Shown piece after piece: positions 1 to 7,677 of a stretch of DNA of 64,000 nucleotides (position 1 is its first letter; each line of letters opens with the position of its first letter). A program made the position numbers and the translations under genes. Under the pieces are notes generated by a model that searched no databases, had not been told where the DNA came from, and worked only from the letters and a program-made list of their open reading frames with translations. Source of the stretch: an uncultured Acidimicrobiales bacterium. Lineage in GTDB: Bacteria > Actinomycetota > Acidimicrobiia > Acidimicrobiales > Hopanoidiivorantaceae. Location of the stretch: positions 1,058,022-1,122,021 of the forward strand of contig OY282367.1 of NCBI GenBank assembly GCA_958295755.1. Direction: 5' to 3'.

Positions 1-2
1 TG

Positions 3-509
3 GCGACCTTGCGAGCTGGCGTATTGCCTCTTTTAGCACCTAGAAAAGCCAAACCTGCCGTCATTTCTGTTCAACCTTGTATGCCTCGCAAGCGCATACA
101 ACTGCTCTCTCGCCAACGTGACGATAACAGCGACGAGCTGGCGAACGCAGATGTGGTGATCGGAATCGGTCAAGGCGTAGACATAGACGACTACCCCTTG
201 CTCCAAGACCTCTGCCACCGGTTAGGTGCCACTCTGTGTGCCACTCGCAAGGTGACTGATAGAGGTTGGTTGCCTCGCGCGCGGCAAGTGGGCATCACAG
301 GCCACTCCATCTCGCCTCGTCTATATATAGCCATCGGTCTCGCAGGAAACTTCAATCACACTGTGGGTGTGCGCACATCAGGCACCGTTGTGGCTATTAA
401 CTGCGACTCAGAAGCACCTATTTTTCAAACTTGTGACATAGGAATGGTGGGTGACTGGCACGAGCTGTTGCCCCCGCTTGTGGAAGCACTGCTAAGCCAA
501 ACTGCTTAG
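3..509 (+). CDS. etfA: Electron transfer flavoprotein alpha subunit, C-terminal part (5' end outside window)
   Basis: This is the C-terminal FAD-binding half of an ETF alpha subunit, which accepts electrons from acyl-CoA and related dehydrogenases and passes them to the quinone pool. The frame is open to the left edge, so the real start is outside the window; an internal TTG at 9 is not taken as the start. The family signature is clear: a GWLPRARQVG run, then TGHSISP, YIAIGLAGNFNH and the VGVRTSGTVVAIN loop that contacts FAD. The gene ends with TAG and is followed by a convergent metallo-hydrolase after about 20 bases. EtfB would be expected just upstream. Confidence 0.9.
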   Translation, partial: ATLRAGVLPLLAPRKAKPAVISVQPCMPRKRIQLLSRQRDDNSDELANADVVIGIGQGVDIDDYPLLQDLCHRLGATLCATRKVTDRGWLPRARQVGITGHSISPRLYIAIGLAGNFNHTVGVRTSGTVVAINCDSEAPIFQTCDIGMVGDWHELLPPLVEALLSQTA

Positions 510-531
510 CCAGGCTATTTAGCCAAATTGT

Positions 532-1413
532 TTAGCCTGCGACTGCCTCAGCTCTAAACTCCCAGCTTTCGCCTGCCGAACGAATGTGACCGCAGGTGGG
601 ACCACCGAAATGGGTGCCGAAGACTGTAACATCGGTGTCGCCGTATTTTTTGGCGAAATCCCGTCGGGTCTGAGTTGCCATCTGCGGGTCTTCGTCGGCG
701 TCCATCCCCCATTGCGGCTCGGCGAATTGAATTGGATGGTGTGCCATATCGCCCGTTATCACACCTTCTTCCCCACCCGATGAGAGACGCACGCTGGCAT
801 GGCCTGGTGTGTGCCCCGGTGTAGGTTCAAGCCAGACTTCACCTGTAACTTGATGGTCACTATCTACCAAATCTGCCAGCCCGGCGTCTACCACAGGCTG
901 AACGGCATCGCCGAAAGTGAAAGCAAAACCTTTCTCTTCTGCACCCGCCCAGAATTCGTATTCTTGCCTGCCGAAGAGGTAGCGGGCTTGAGGGAAGGTG
1001 GGCACCCATTCGCCGTCTTTGAGCACGGTGTTCCAACCCACATGGTCAAAATGTAGATGCGTGCAGACAACGGTGTCGATGTCGGCAGGTTCATAGCCGG
1101 CGTCGGCAAGGGCGGTGAGGAAGCCGTCGCCGATGTTGCTGATTCTGTCATAGCCGGGGATAACTCTGTTGCCGAGGCAGGTGTCTACCATGATCGTCTG
1201 CCCTTCGGACTCCAGCACGAAAGCGTGGATAGACAAATGAAAGAGTCCGTTGTCGTTCAGGAAGTGCGGCTTTAGCCAGCTTTCGTGTTTGGCCACATCG
1301 TCTGCGTTGTAGCTTTTGTGGAACATCTGGGCTGGGTCGGTTTCTGACAAGATTTCTCGCACCAAAGTGATCTGCATATCACCTAGACGCCACTTGAGAT
1401 TATTTTCCGACAT
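532..1413 (-). CDS. MBL-fold metallo-hydrolase
   Basis: Metallo-beta-lactamase superfamily hydrolase of 293 residues; the substrate is not predictable. The metal-binding signature is visible as THLHFDH (HxHxDH), with further ligands in the TPGHTPGH, TGDMAHH and FGTHFGG segments. The open frame runs upstream to 1524, but the start chosen is the ATG at 1411-1413 because AAGGAG lies at the right spacing before it and homology begins close to this point. The longer start would also run into the neighbouring nucleotidyltransferase gene. It could be a lactonase or another small-ester hydrolase; the family is certain, the reaction is not. Confidence 0.85.
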   Translation of the reverse strand: MSENNLKWRLGDMQITLVREILSETDPAQMFHKSYNADDVAKHESWLKPHFLNDNGLFHLSIHAFVLESEGQTIMVDTCLGNRVIPGYDRISNIGDGFLTALADAGYEPADIDTVVCTHLHFDHVGWNTVLKDGEWVPTFPQARYLFGRQEYEFWAGAEEKGFAFTFGDAVQPVVDAGLADLVDSDHQVTGEVWLEPTPGHTPGHASVRLSSGGEEGVITGDMAHHPIQFAEPQWGMDADEDPQMATQTRRDFAKKYGDTDVTVFGTHFGGPTCGHIRSAGESWEFRAEAVAG

Positions 1414-1462
1414 TTTGACTCCTTTTGGTTGGGTTGGTGCTGGGTGGCTGATATTGGGGTAG

Positions 1463-2524
1463 CTAGTGTCGGGCAGCTCGCAGATGAGACACTGCTTCAA
1501 CGGTAGCATTGTCGGCGATGACACTCACTTCTTCTACCACCGCACCTGCCTTCACTACCGCACCCTCCCCCAAGATGGAAGAGCGCACCACTGCTTCGGC
1601 TTCAACCCAGCTGGACGGCAGTAAAACAGAATCTTCAACCACTGCCCCTTCGTCTATACGCACATTAGCCATGACCATGCTGCCTGTGACCTTAGAATCA
1701 GTAGCAACTGTGGCTGAAGGGTGGATTCTAGCTTCAGGAGGGTTTGAGGCTTCAGGATTGCTTGAGACCGACAAGAACTGGGCTTGCCTGTAGCTCTCTG
1801 GTGTTCCGACATCTAGCCAAGCTGCTTCGCTTTGGAAGGCAAACAATGAATTTTCTAGTGCCAACTGCGGGAAAATCTCGCGCTCCAGAGACACTGGGCG
1901 ACCTTCGGGAATTCGTGCCAGCACAGACGGCTCCATCACATAGATACCTGCATTGATCCAGCTGCTTGGAGGGTTGCCTAGTTTTTCGCCTTTGGGGGGC
2001 TTTTCCAGGAAGTTTTTCACTCGCCCGTCGTCATCGGTTATCACCACGCCGAACTGAGAAGGATCTAACACAGCAGTGAGAGCGAGAGTGGCTTCAGCCC
2101 CGCTTCTGCGATGCTGGTCAACAAGGTCTGCACAGGAAATTTGGGTAAAGATATCGCCGTTCATCGCCAGAAACGTGCGAGAGACTTCACATTGTGAGGC
2201 AGCATATCTGAGTGCCCCTGCTGTGCCTAGCGGCTCTGGCTCTACGGCGCAGACGAAGGGCAGGTCGGCGCAGATGTTGCGGGGGTAGGCGTTGATTATG
2301 CTGTCGGGCTGGTAGCCCATGGAGAATATTGCTTGATTTATTAGAGGCGAGTTAACTTGAGGCGAGGCGTGATCTTGTTTACTAGCAAGCTGCTGTTTGG
2401 CAAGCCAGGCCATGATATGTTCCAGCATCGGACGATCTCCAATCGGGAGCATATGTTTGGGGCGAGTGAGCGTGAGCGGACGAAGGCGAGTTCCAAAACC
2501 CCCGACAAGCAAAATAGCTTTCAA
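1463..2524 (-). CDS. Sugar-phosphate nucleotidyltransferase (mannose-1-phosphate guanylyltransferase-like)
   Basis: NTP_transferase family enzyme of about 353 residues, expected to make an NDP-sugar from a sugar 1-phosphate. The N-terminus has the nucleotide-binding signature LVGGFGTRLRPLT and a following RPKHMLPI segment. The C-terminal third shows hexapeptide-type repeats of a left-handed beta-helix. The open frame extends another 98 codons upstream, but those codons are the shadow of the neighbour's Thr-rich repeats. The most plausible start is TTG at 2524, two bases after the TGA of the upstream gene, suggesting translational coupling; no strong ribosome site is seen. GDP-mannose is a guess favoured by the GDP-mannose dehydratase gene 4 kb away. 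Confidence 0.8.
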   Translation of the reverse strand: MKAILLVGGFGTRLRPLTLTRPKHMLPIGDRPMLEHIMAWLAKQQLASKQDHASPQVNSPLINQAIFSMGYQPDSIINAYPRNICADLPFVCAVEPEPLGTAGALRYAASQCEVSRTFLAMNGDIFTQISCADLVDQHRRSGAEATLALTAVLDPSQFGVVITDDDGRVKNFLEKPPKGEKLGNPPSSWINAGIYVMEPSVLARIPEGRPVSLEREIFPQLALENSLFAFQSEAAWLDVGTPESYRQAQFLSVSSNPEASNPPEARIHPSATVATDSKVTGSMVMANVRIDEGAVVEDSVLLPSSWVEAEAVVRSSILGEGAVVKAGAVVEEVSVIADNATVEAVSHLRAARH

Positions 2525-2525
2525 A

Positions 2526-3629
2526 TCAGTTGTCTGGTGCCACTGAAGTTGTGGACTCCGGAGTTGCAGTCTCTGGAGTAGTGGTGGTAGTTTCCGGGCT
2601 GGCGGTAGTTGTAGTCTCAGGGCTAGTGGTGGTCGTAGCATCCGCAATAGTGGTCGTAGTCTCAGTGCTAGTGGTGGTCGTAGCATCCGGAATAGTAGTA
2701 GCACCAGGGCTAGTAGTAGTCGTAGATCCAGGGCTGGCAGTGGTCGTAGCACCAGGGCCAGTAGTGGTCGTAGGCACTGCAATAGTAGTAGTCGTAGCGT
2801 CCGGCGAGTTTGGTGCATCCGGGTCTATGGGGCTCTGCGGGCTGAGACCTCGCCCAAGCTCCACACGATCATCAGGCGGAGGCGGAATATCGGCTCCCTC
2901 TGGAGCACGGGCGAATACAAATGCCTCTTGGTCGGCAAAGAACCTGACATCGTCTAGGTCTTCGGTATAAATCACAGGATCTCTCTCTAGCTGGGAAGAG
3001 CGGTGCCAGCGGGCGACTTGAATGATCACTGGTTCTCCGTCACATTCCACGGGAACTGTCTCTGTCTGTTCGTTGCCGTCGTCATCCAAAACTGGATTGC
3101 CTTCTTCGTCTACGATTGTCCGCTCTTCTTCAATGCCTAACTCTCGGCCGCCAGGCATTACGATGGCATCTTCGGATATTTCAGCCCCCATCTCGTTCAG
3201 AAACGCCTTTACTTGAGCATTGCGTCCTGATGTTCTATCAAAGAACGGGTGAATATGGATGACGCCATCTTGGTGCGAATGAATGCCTTCCTCGTCTCTG
3301 CTGGATTGGAAAGACTGTTCAAAAATCGGGTCATCGGCTGTTCCGCCATTCACGCAATCCCAAACGGCATACGGCGAGTGCCAGTGATCTTCGTTCTGGC
3401 GAGGGCGAGCGGCTGATTCACGGTTGTTAGCGGCGAAAGCTACCAAGGCAACGCCCAAAACGCAGATGATGGCGATTATCGACGCGAATCCTAAGCGAGG
3501 TCTGCGGAAACGCTTAGCCGCTCCACTTTGCTGGGCCGTCCGCGCTGCTCTGCGTACAGCACGAGAAGCATCTCTTTGAATATCAGCTGCAGCTTTGCCT
3601 TGGTTTTTTGTGTCTTTTCTTTTTGCCAC
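2526..3629 (-). CDS. Membrane-anchored protein with conserved extracellular domain and Thr-rich repeat tail
   Basis: Protein of 367 residues of unknown function. A basic N-terminus (about 50 residues) precedes one membrane segment (around 50-68). A conserved domain of about 200 residues follows, with His-rich patches (DHWHSPYAVWDC, GIHSHQDGVIHIHPF) and a GRNAQVKAFL segment. The last 90 residues are a low-complexity Thr/Pro/Ala stalk built from repeated TTTT blocks. The start is GTG at 3629. The stop is two bases before the proposed TTG of the nucleotidyltransferase, so the two may form an operon. I infer a cell-surface protein from the layout; the His clusters could bind metal. Confidence 0.75.
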   Translation of the reverse strand: MAKRKDTKNQGKAAADIQRDASRAVRRAARTAQQSGAAKRFRRPRLGFASIIAIICVLGVALVAFAANNRESAARPRQNEDHWHSPYAVWDCVNGGTADDPIFEQSFQSSRDEEGIHSHQDGVIHIHPFFDRTSGRNAQVKAFLNEMGAEISEDAIVMPGGRELGIEEERTIVDEEGNPVLDDDGNEQTETVPVECDGEPVIIQVARWHRSSQLERDPVIYTEDLDDVRFFADQEAFVFARAPEGADIPPPPDDRVELGRGLSPQSPIDPDAPNSPDATTTTIAVPTTTTGPGATTTASPGSTTTTSPGATTIPDATTTTSTETTTTIADATTTTSPETTTTASPETTTTTPETATPESTTSVAPDN

Positions 3630-3701
3630 CGTAGTCAGCTTATCTTTGAGATGGGTTGTTTCAGCTTTGCGGCTGAGATTTTTTGAGGCTTCAAGTTTTG
3701 A

Positions 3702-4577
3702 TTAGCTTGTGGGAAAGCGCAGATGCACGATGTCGCCAGCGGTGAACTCCTGCAGCTGTTCTGAGGCACTTTCAGTTTCTACCAGTAGCGAACCACTGAG
3801 ACTAATATCTTTGGCAATCCCGCACACTTGCCCTTCTGGATTTTGCACTGTACCTTCTGTACCTTCTGGCGAATTTGCTGTCACCGCCACACGCCTGCCT
3901 AAAGTAGCAGAGCGTTGCTTGACTTCGTCGCGCAGCTTTGCTGACCAATCGGGCTGGGTGAGGCAAGAGTAACGTTGGTCAAAATTGCAGAGCAGTCTAA
4001 CGAGCAGTTCGGCTCGGTCTGGCAAAGTAGTTGCTGTACTTTCATCACAGGCTTGGCTACCTGTAGCCCGCTCAGCCAAAGCCTTCAACGAAACAGGCAT
4101 CTGCATGAACCCGGGCGGTAAAGCGGTGGGCCACGATACATTCAGACCAATTCCTATGACCACCGCTTCAGTGTCTACTGCAGTTCCTACTTCGGCTAGC
4201 ACCCCGGCAAGTTTCATGTCGCTTACTACTACATCGTTTGGCCATTTGAGACGGGCATTTGCACCTGTTGTCTCTTGGCAAATATCTGCCACCGCCAGCC
4301 CTGCCATATGCGTTAACCAACCGAACTCGGAAGGTTCGCAATTCGGACGCAACAGCAACGACATCAACAACGATGCCCTTGGAGGAGATTCCCACTTGCG
4401 ACCGTGGCGCCCTCGTCCATGAGTTTGATAATCGGCTATTCGCACGATGCCCTCTGGTGCGCCTTCTCGCCCACGCAGGTCGGCATTTGTGGAGGCGGTG
4501 CGTTCTACCCATTCCACTTGGTTGAAGCGGGTTTTGCCCAATCTCTTTAGTTGTGTCTCGTCGAAAAGTTGTCTCAT
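3702..4577 (-). CDS. birA: Biotin--[acetyl-CoA-carboxylase] ligase
   Basis: Biotin protein ligase of 291 residues, which activates biotin with ATP and attaches it to the lysine of a biotin carboxyl carrier domain. The catalytic core is evident: TASTNADL, the biotin/AMP loop GRGRHGRKW, and KWPNDVVV. A short C-terminal SH3-like BPL_C domain follows. There is no N-terminal DNA-binding domain, so it is not a BirA repressor. It lies divergent from the biotin carboxylase/BCCP gene at 4746, its probable substrate. ATG at 4577 fits the family start. Confidence 0.92.
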   Translation of the reverse strand: MRQLFDETQLKRLGKTRFNQVEWVERTASTNADLRGREGAPEGIVRIADYQTHGRGRHGRKWESPPRASLLMSLLLRPNCEPSEFGWLTHMAGLAVADICQETTGANARLKWPNDVVVSDMKLAGVLAEVGTAVDTEAVVIGIGLNVSWPTALPPGFMQMPVSLKALAERATGSQACDESTATTLPDRAELLVRLLCNFDQRYSCLTQPDWSAKLRDEVKQRSATLGRRVAVTANSPEGTEGTVQNPEGQVCGIAKDISLSGSLLVETESASEQLQEFTAGDIVHLRFPTS

Positions 4578-4745
4578 ATTGTTGGACGCGGTGATTTTGT
4601 AGGTTGTCTATCTGAAGCGTATTTGCGAAGTAGTTCTATTTTGCGCTATTCTTGCTAGATTGCCATAGTTCGCCATAGGATGACTTAGCCCTGAAAAAAT
4701 AACTCTCCAAAATAGTAAAACCACAGCAAGTAAAACCACATCACA

Positions 4746-6479
4746 ATGAAAAAAATACTCATAGCCAATAGGGGGGAGATCGCAGTGCGTGTGATTCGTG
4801 CCTGCAAAGAACTTGACATCTCTACCGTAGCGGTATATTCCGAGCTAGACCGCAGTGCCTTGCATGTGCGCTTGGCCGATGAAGCCTACGCTCTGGGCGG
4901 ACAGACCGCCGCCGAAAGCTACTTACGCACCGACGCCATCATGAATGCTATTTTGCAAAGCGGTGCCGACGGGGTGCACCCTGGCTATGGATTTTTGAGC
5001 GAAAACGGCGACTTTGCTAAAGCTGTAGCTGAACAAGGTACTATTTTCATCGGTCCGCCACCTGAAGCTATCGCTGTAATGGGCGACAAAATCTCTGCTA
5101 GAGAGGCTGCCGAGAAAGTCGGAGTGCTAAGCGTGCCAGGTGCTACCGACCCAGTTACTGAAGCTTCTCAGGTAGAAGCTTTTGCCAAAGAACACGGATA
5201 TCCAGTGGCTGTAAAAGCGGCGTATGGAGGTGGTGGCAGAGGTATGAAAGTCATCAACGAGGGTGACAACATAGACGCCGCTATAACTTCGGCCGCCCGT
5301 GAAGCACTTTCTTATTTCGGGCGCGACGAACTTTATCTGGAGCGTTATCTCAAAGCCCCTCGCCATGTGGAAGTGCAAGTTTTGGCTGATGCTTACGGCA
5401 ACTGCGTGCATCTCGGCACACGCGATTGTTCGGCACAACGTCGCCACCAGAAACTCATTGAAGAGGCACCTGCACCGGGCATAGACCTCGAGATCTTAGA
5501 AGCTATGGGCCAAGCTGCGGTAACGGTAGCTCTGGGCTGTGGCTATCGCAATGCTGGCACAGTAGAGTTTCTTTACGAAGACGGACATTTCTATTATTTA
5601 GAGATGAATACCCGTCTGCAAGTTGAACACCCGGTAACAGAGATGGTCTTTGATGTAGATCTCGTGGCCGAACAAATCAGCATCGCCCAGGGTGAGCCTC
5701 TCTCGTTTACTCAAAGCGATGTGAAGCCAAGAGGTCACGCTATTGAAGTGCGAGTAAATGCCGAAGACCCTGCTGATGGGGCGTTTTTGCCTTCACCTGG
5801 CACAATCACCTCACTACGCCTTCCAGACGGCTATGGCACTCGGTTTGATGCTGGCTATGAATCGGGCGATGAGGTTTCGCCTCACTACGACAACCTTGTG
5901 GGCAAGCTTGTATGTTGGGGAGCCGACCGAGAAACTGCTCGGCGTCGCACTTTGCGAGCACTGGAAGAAATGTCAGTAGAAGGCATTGCCACAACTGTGC
6001 CAGCTGCCAGAGCAATCCTCCAACACGACGACTTTGCCAACTTGACACATTCCACCAAGTGGGTAGAAGAGACACTAGATCTGAGCGACATAGCTACGAC
6101 CCCTCTAACTCCGCCCGATACGGCTGGCGACTCGCCTCGCACATTAGATGTGGAGGTGGACTCCAAGAAGTTTGCAGTAACTGTCTGGTTGCCTGATGTT
6201 GCTCCAGCAGGTCAAGCTACTAGAACTCGGCGAGCTTCAGCAAGCGCAGCTCTGGGGGGAGGTGGTAGCGGTAGCATTTCGGTGCCCATGCAGGGAACAG
6301 TTATTTCTGTGCTCGTCTCGGTTGGAGATGAAGTAGAGGCGGGTCAGCCCTTGCTGGTGCTGGAAGCTATGAAAATGGAAAATAACATCAACGCCGACAA
6401 AGCCGGCACCGTCACAGAAATAAGAGTCTCCGAAGGCGACTCTGTAGGTAGCGGCGACATCGTTGCCATCATTGAGTAG
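4746..6479 (+). CDS. Acyl-CoA carboxylase alpha subunit (biotin carboxylase + BCCP)
   Basis: Fused biotin carboxylase and biotin carboxyl carrier protein of 577 residues, the alpha chain of an acetyl- or propionyl-CoA carboxylase. From the N-terminus: the pre-ATP-grasp MKKILIANRGEIAVRVIRAC, ATP-grasp with the GGGGRGM loop and EMNTRLQVEHPVTE, the biotin carboxylase C domain, a Gly/Ser linker, and a biotinyl domain with EAMKMEN whose Lys carries biotin. No carboxyltransferase beta gene is adjacent, so the partner is elsewhere. There is no clear Shine-Dalgarno before the ATG. The stop codon lies inside a 17-base tandem repeat. Confidence 0.93.
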   Translation: MKKILIANRGEIAVRVIRACKELDISTVAVYSELDRSALHVRLADEAYALGGQTAAESYLRTDAIMNAILQSGADGVHPGYGFLSENGDFAKAVAEQGTIFIGPPPEAIAVMGDKISAREAAEKVGVLSVPGATDPVTEASQVEAFAKEHGYPVAVKAAYGGGGRGMKVINEGDNIDAAITSAAREALSYFGRDELYLERYLKAPRHVEVQVLADAYGNCVHLGTRDCSAQRRHQKLIEEAPAPGIDLEILEAMGQAAVTVALGCGYRNAGTVEFLYEDGHFYYLEMNTRLQVEHPVTEMVFDVDLVAEQISIAQGEPLSFTQSDVKPRGHAIEVRVNAEDPADGAFLPSPGTITSLRLPDGYGTRFDAGYESGDEVSPHYDNLVGKLVCWGADRETARRRTLRALEEMSVEGIATTVPAARAILQHDDFANLTHSTKWVEETLDLSDIATTPLTPPDTAGDSPRTLDVEVDSKKFAVTVWLPDVAPAGQATRTRRASASAALGGGGSGSISVPMQGTVISVLVSVGDEVEAGQPLLVLEAMKMENNINADKAGTVTEIRVSEGDSVGSGDIVAIIE

Positions 6480-6513
6480 CTGCTCTTATTGAGTAGTTGC
6501 TCTTATTGAGTAA
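6471..6513. repeat. 17-bp tandem duplication carrying the stop codon
   Basis: The unit ATTGAGTAGCTGCTCTT is present twice (one mismatch) plus a partial third copy. The first copy contains the TAG of the acyl-CoA carboxylase gene, so the duplication supplies extra stop-like triplets in the 3' flank. Confidence 0.85.
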
Positions 6514-6531
6514 CTAGCCTCTCTGAAAGTC

Positions 6532-7527
6532 TTATTTTTTATGTGACTCATTTTCTAGGAAGCGGCGCAAGCGTTCTCTATCAGAGCGAACCATTTCGGC
6601 TACTAGTTCGCCGAAACTCATCTGAGGCTTCCAGCCGAGTTTTTGCTGAGCTTTAGAAGGATCAGCTACAAGATAGTCCACATCGGAAGGACGGTCATGG
6701 GCGGGATCATGGCGCACATAGTTTTGCCAATCCAAGCCGGCCTCGGTGAATGCCAGCTCGCAGAAATCGCGCACAGAATGCGCTTCGCCAGTGCCGATCA
6801 CAAAATCCTCTGGCTCAGACGACTGCAGCATCATCCACATCGCTTCGGCGTAGTCTCCGGCAAAACCCCAATCTCGGCGAGCATCTAAGTTGCCCAGATA
6901 CAGGTATTCTTGCAGCCCTGCTTGGATTGCTGCCACAGCGCGGGTGATTTTGCGAGTTACGAAGTTCTCGCCACGGCGAGGGCTTTCGTGATTAAACAAG
7001 ATGCCGCTAGTTGTGAACATGCCGTAGGCTTCTCGGTAGTTCACGGTGGTGTGATGGGCATAGGCTTTAGCGCAAGCATACGGTGAACGAGGGTGAAATG
7101 GCGTATTTTCATTCTGCGGAGGCGATGACACTCCAAACATCTCAGAAGATGAGGCTTGGTAAAACTTCGCCCCAGGACATACCGCCCGCAAGGCTTCCAG
7201 CATCCGCAAAGTTCCCAGACCTGTCACATTAGCAGTGTGCTCAGCAACCCTGAACGACACACCCACATCGCTCTGGGCAGCCAAATGATAGACCTCATCT
7301 GGTTGGACTTCTTCTAAGTGTCTCAGCAGAGATGGCGAATCGGTAACATCGCCGTAGCGCAACTTGAAGCGGTCTTGGAGGATTCCCTCTAATCGCCATG
7401 TGGAATGCTGTGGGGAGGAGGATCGGCGTAGTAGTCCGTGCACCTCATAGCCTTTTGACAGCAACAACTCTGCCAAGTAGGATCCGTCTTGGCCACTCAC
7501 GCCTGTTATAAAAGCCCTTTTTTGCAT
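6532..7527 (-). CDS. gmd: GDP-mannose 4,6-dehydratase
   Basis: Short-chain (extended SDR) dehydratase of 331 residues converting GDP-mannose to GDP-4-keto-6-deoxymannose, the first step to GDP-fucose or GDP-rhamnose. The Rossmann motif is [15 protein letters not shown]; the RRSSS segment is typical of Gmd; catalytic residues are in ASSSEMFG and the Y-x-x-x-K of [31 protein letters not shown] is diagnostic. Length equals the family norm. It stands alone, but a nucleotidyltransferase at 1.5-2.5 kb may supply the substrate. No downstream fucose synthase is present in the window. Confidence 0.93.
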   Translation of the reverse strand: MQKRAFITGVSGQDGSYLAELLLSKGYEVHGLLRRSSSPQHSTWRLEGILQDRFKLRYGDVTDSPSLLRHLEEVQPDEVYHLAAQSDVGVSFRVAEHTANVTGLGTLRMLEALRAVCPGAKFYQASSSEMFGVSSPPQNENTPFHPRSPYACAKAYAHHTTVNYREAYGMFTTSGILFNHESPRRGENFVTRKITRAVAAIQAGLQEYLYLGNLDARRDWGFAGDYAEAMWMMLQSSEPEDFVIGTGEAHSVRDFCELAFTEAGLDWQNYVRHDPAHDRPSDVDYLVADPSKAQQKLGWKPQMSFGELVAEMVRSDRERLRRFLENESHKK

Positions 7528-7677
7528 AAATTCAAACTATCTGAATGAGAGGCTTAAGCGTAGGATGTGAAGGCATAAACATAGGATGTGTTTGCAAGTG
7601 TTCCACTTTACCTACATTCATGTAATTTATTCGCTTGCAATGTGTAGGTAAGCAAATACGATTTAAAGCAGAAAGTT

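Noticed and set aside
2530..2970. Plus-strand Val/Gly-rich frame of 146 codons
   Set aside because: It is the antisense shadow of the Thr-rich repeats of the minus-strand membrane protein.
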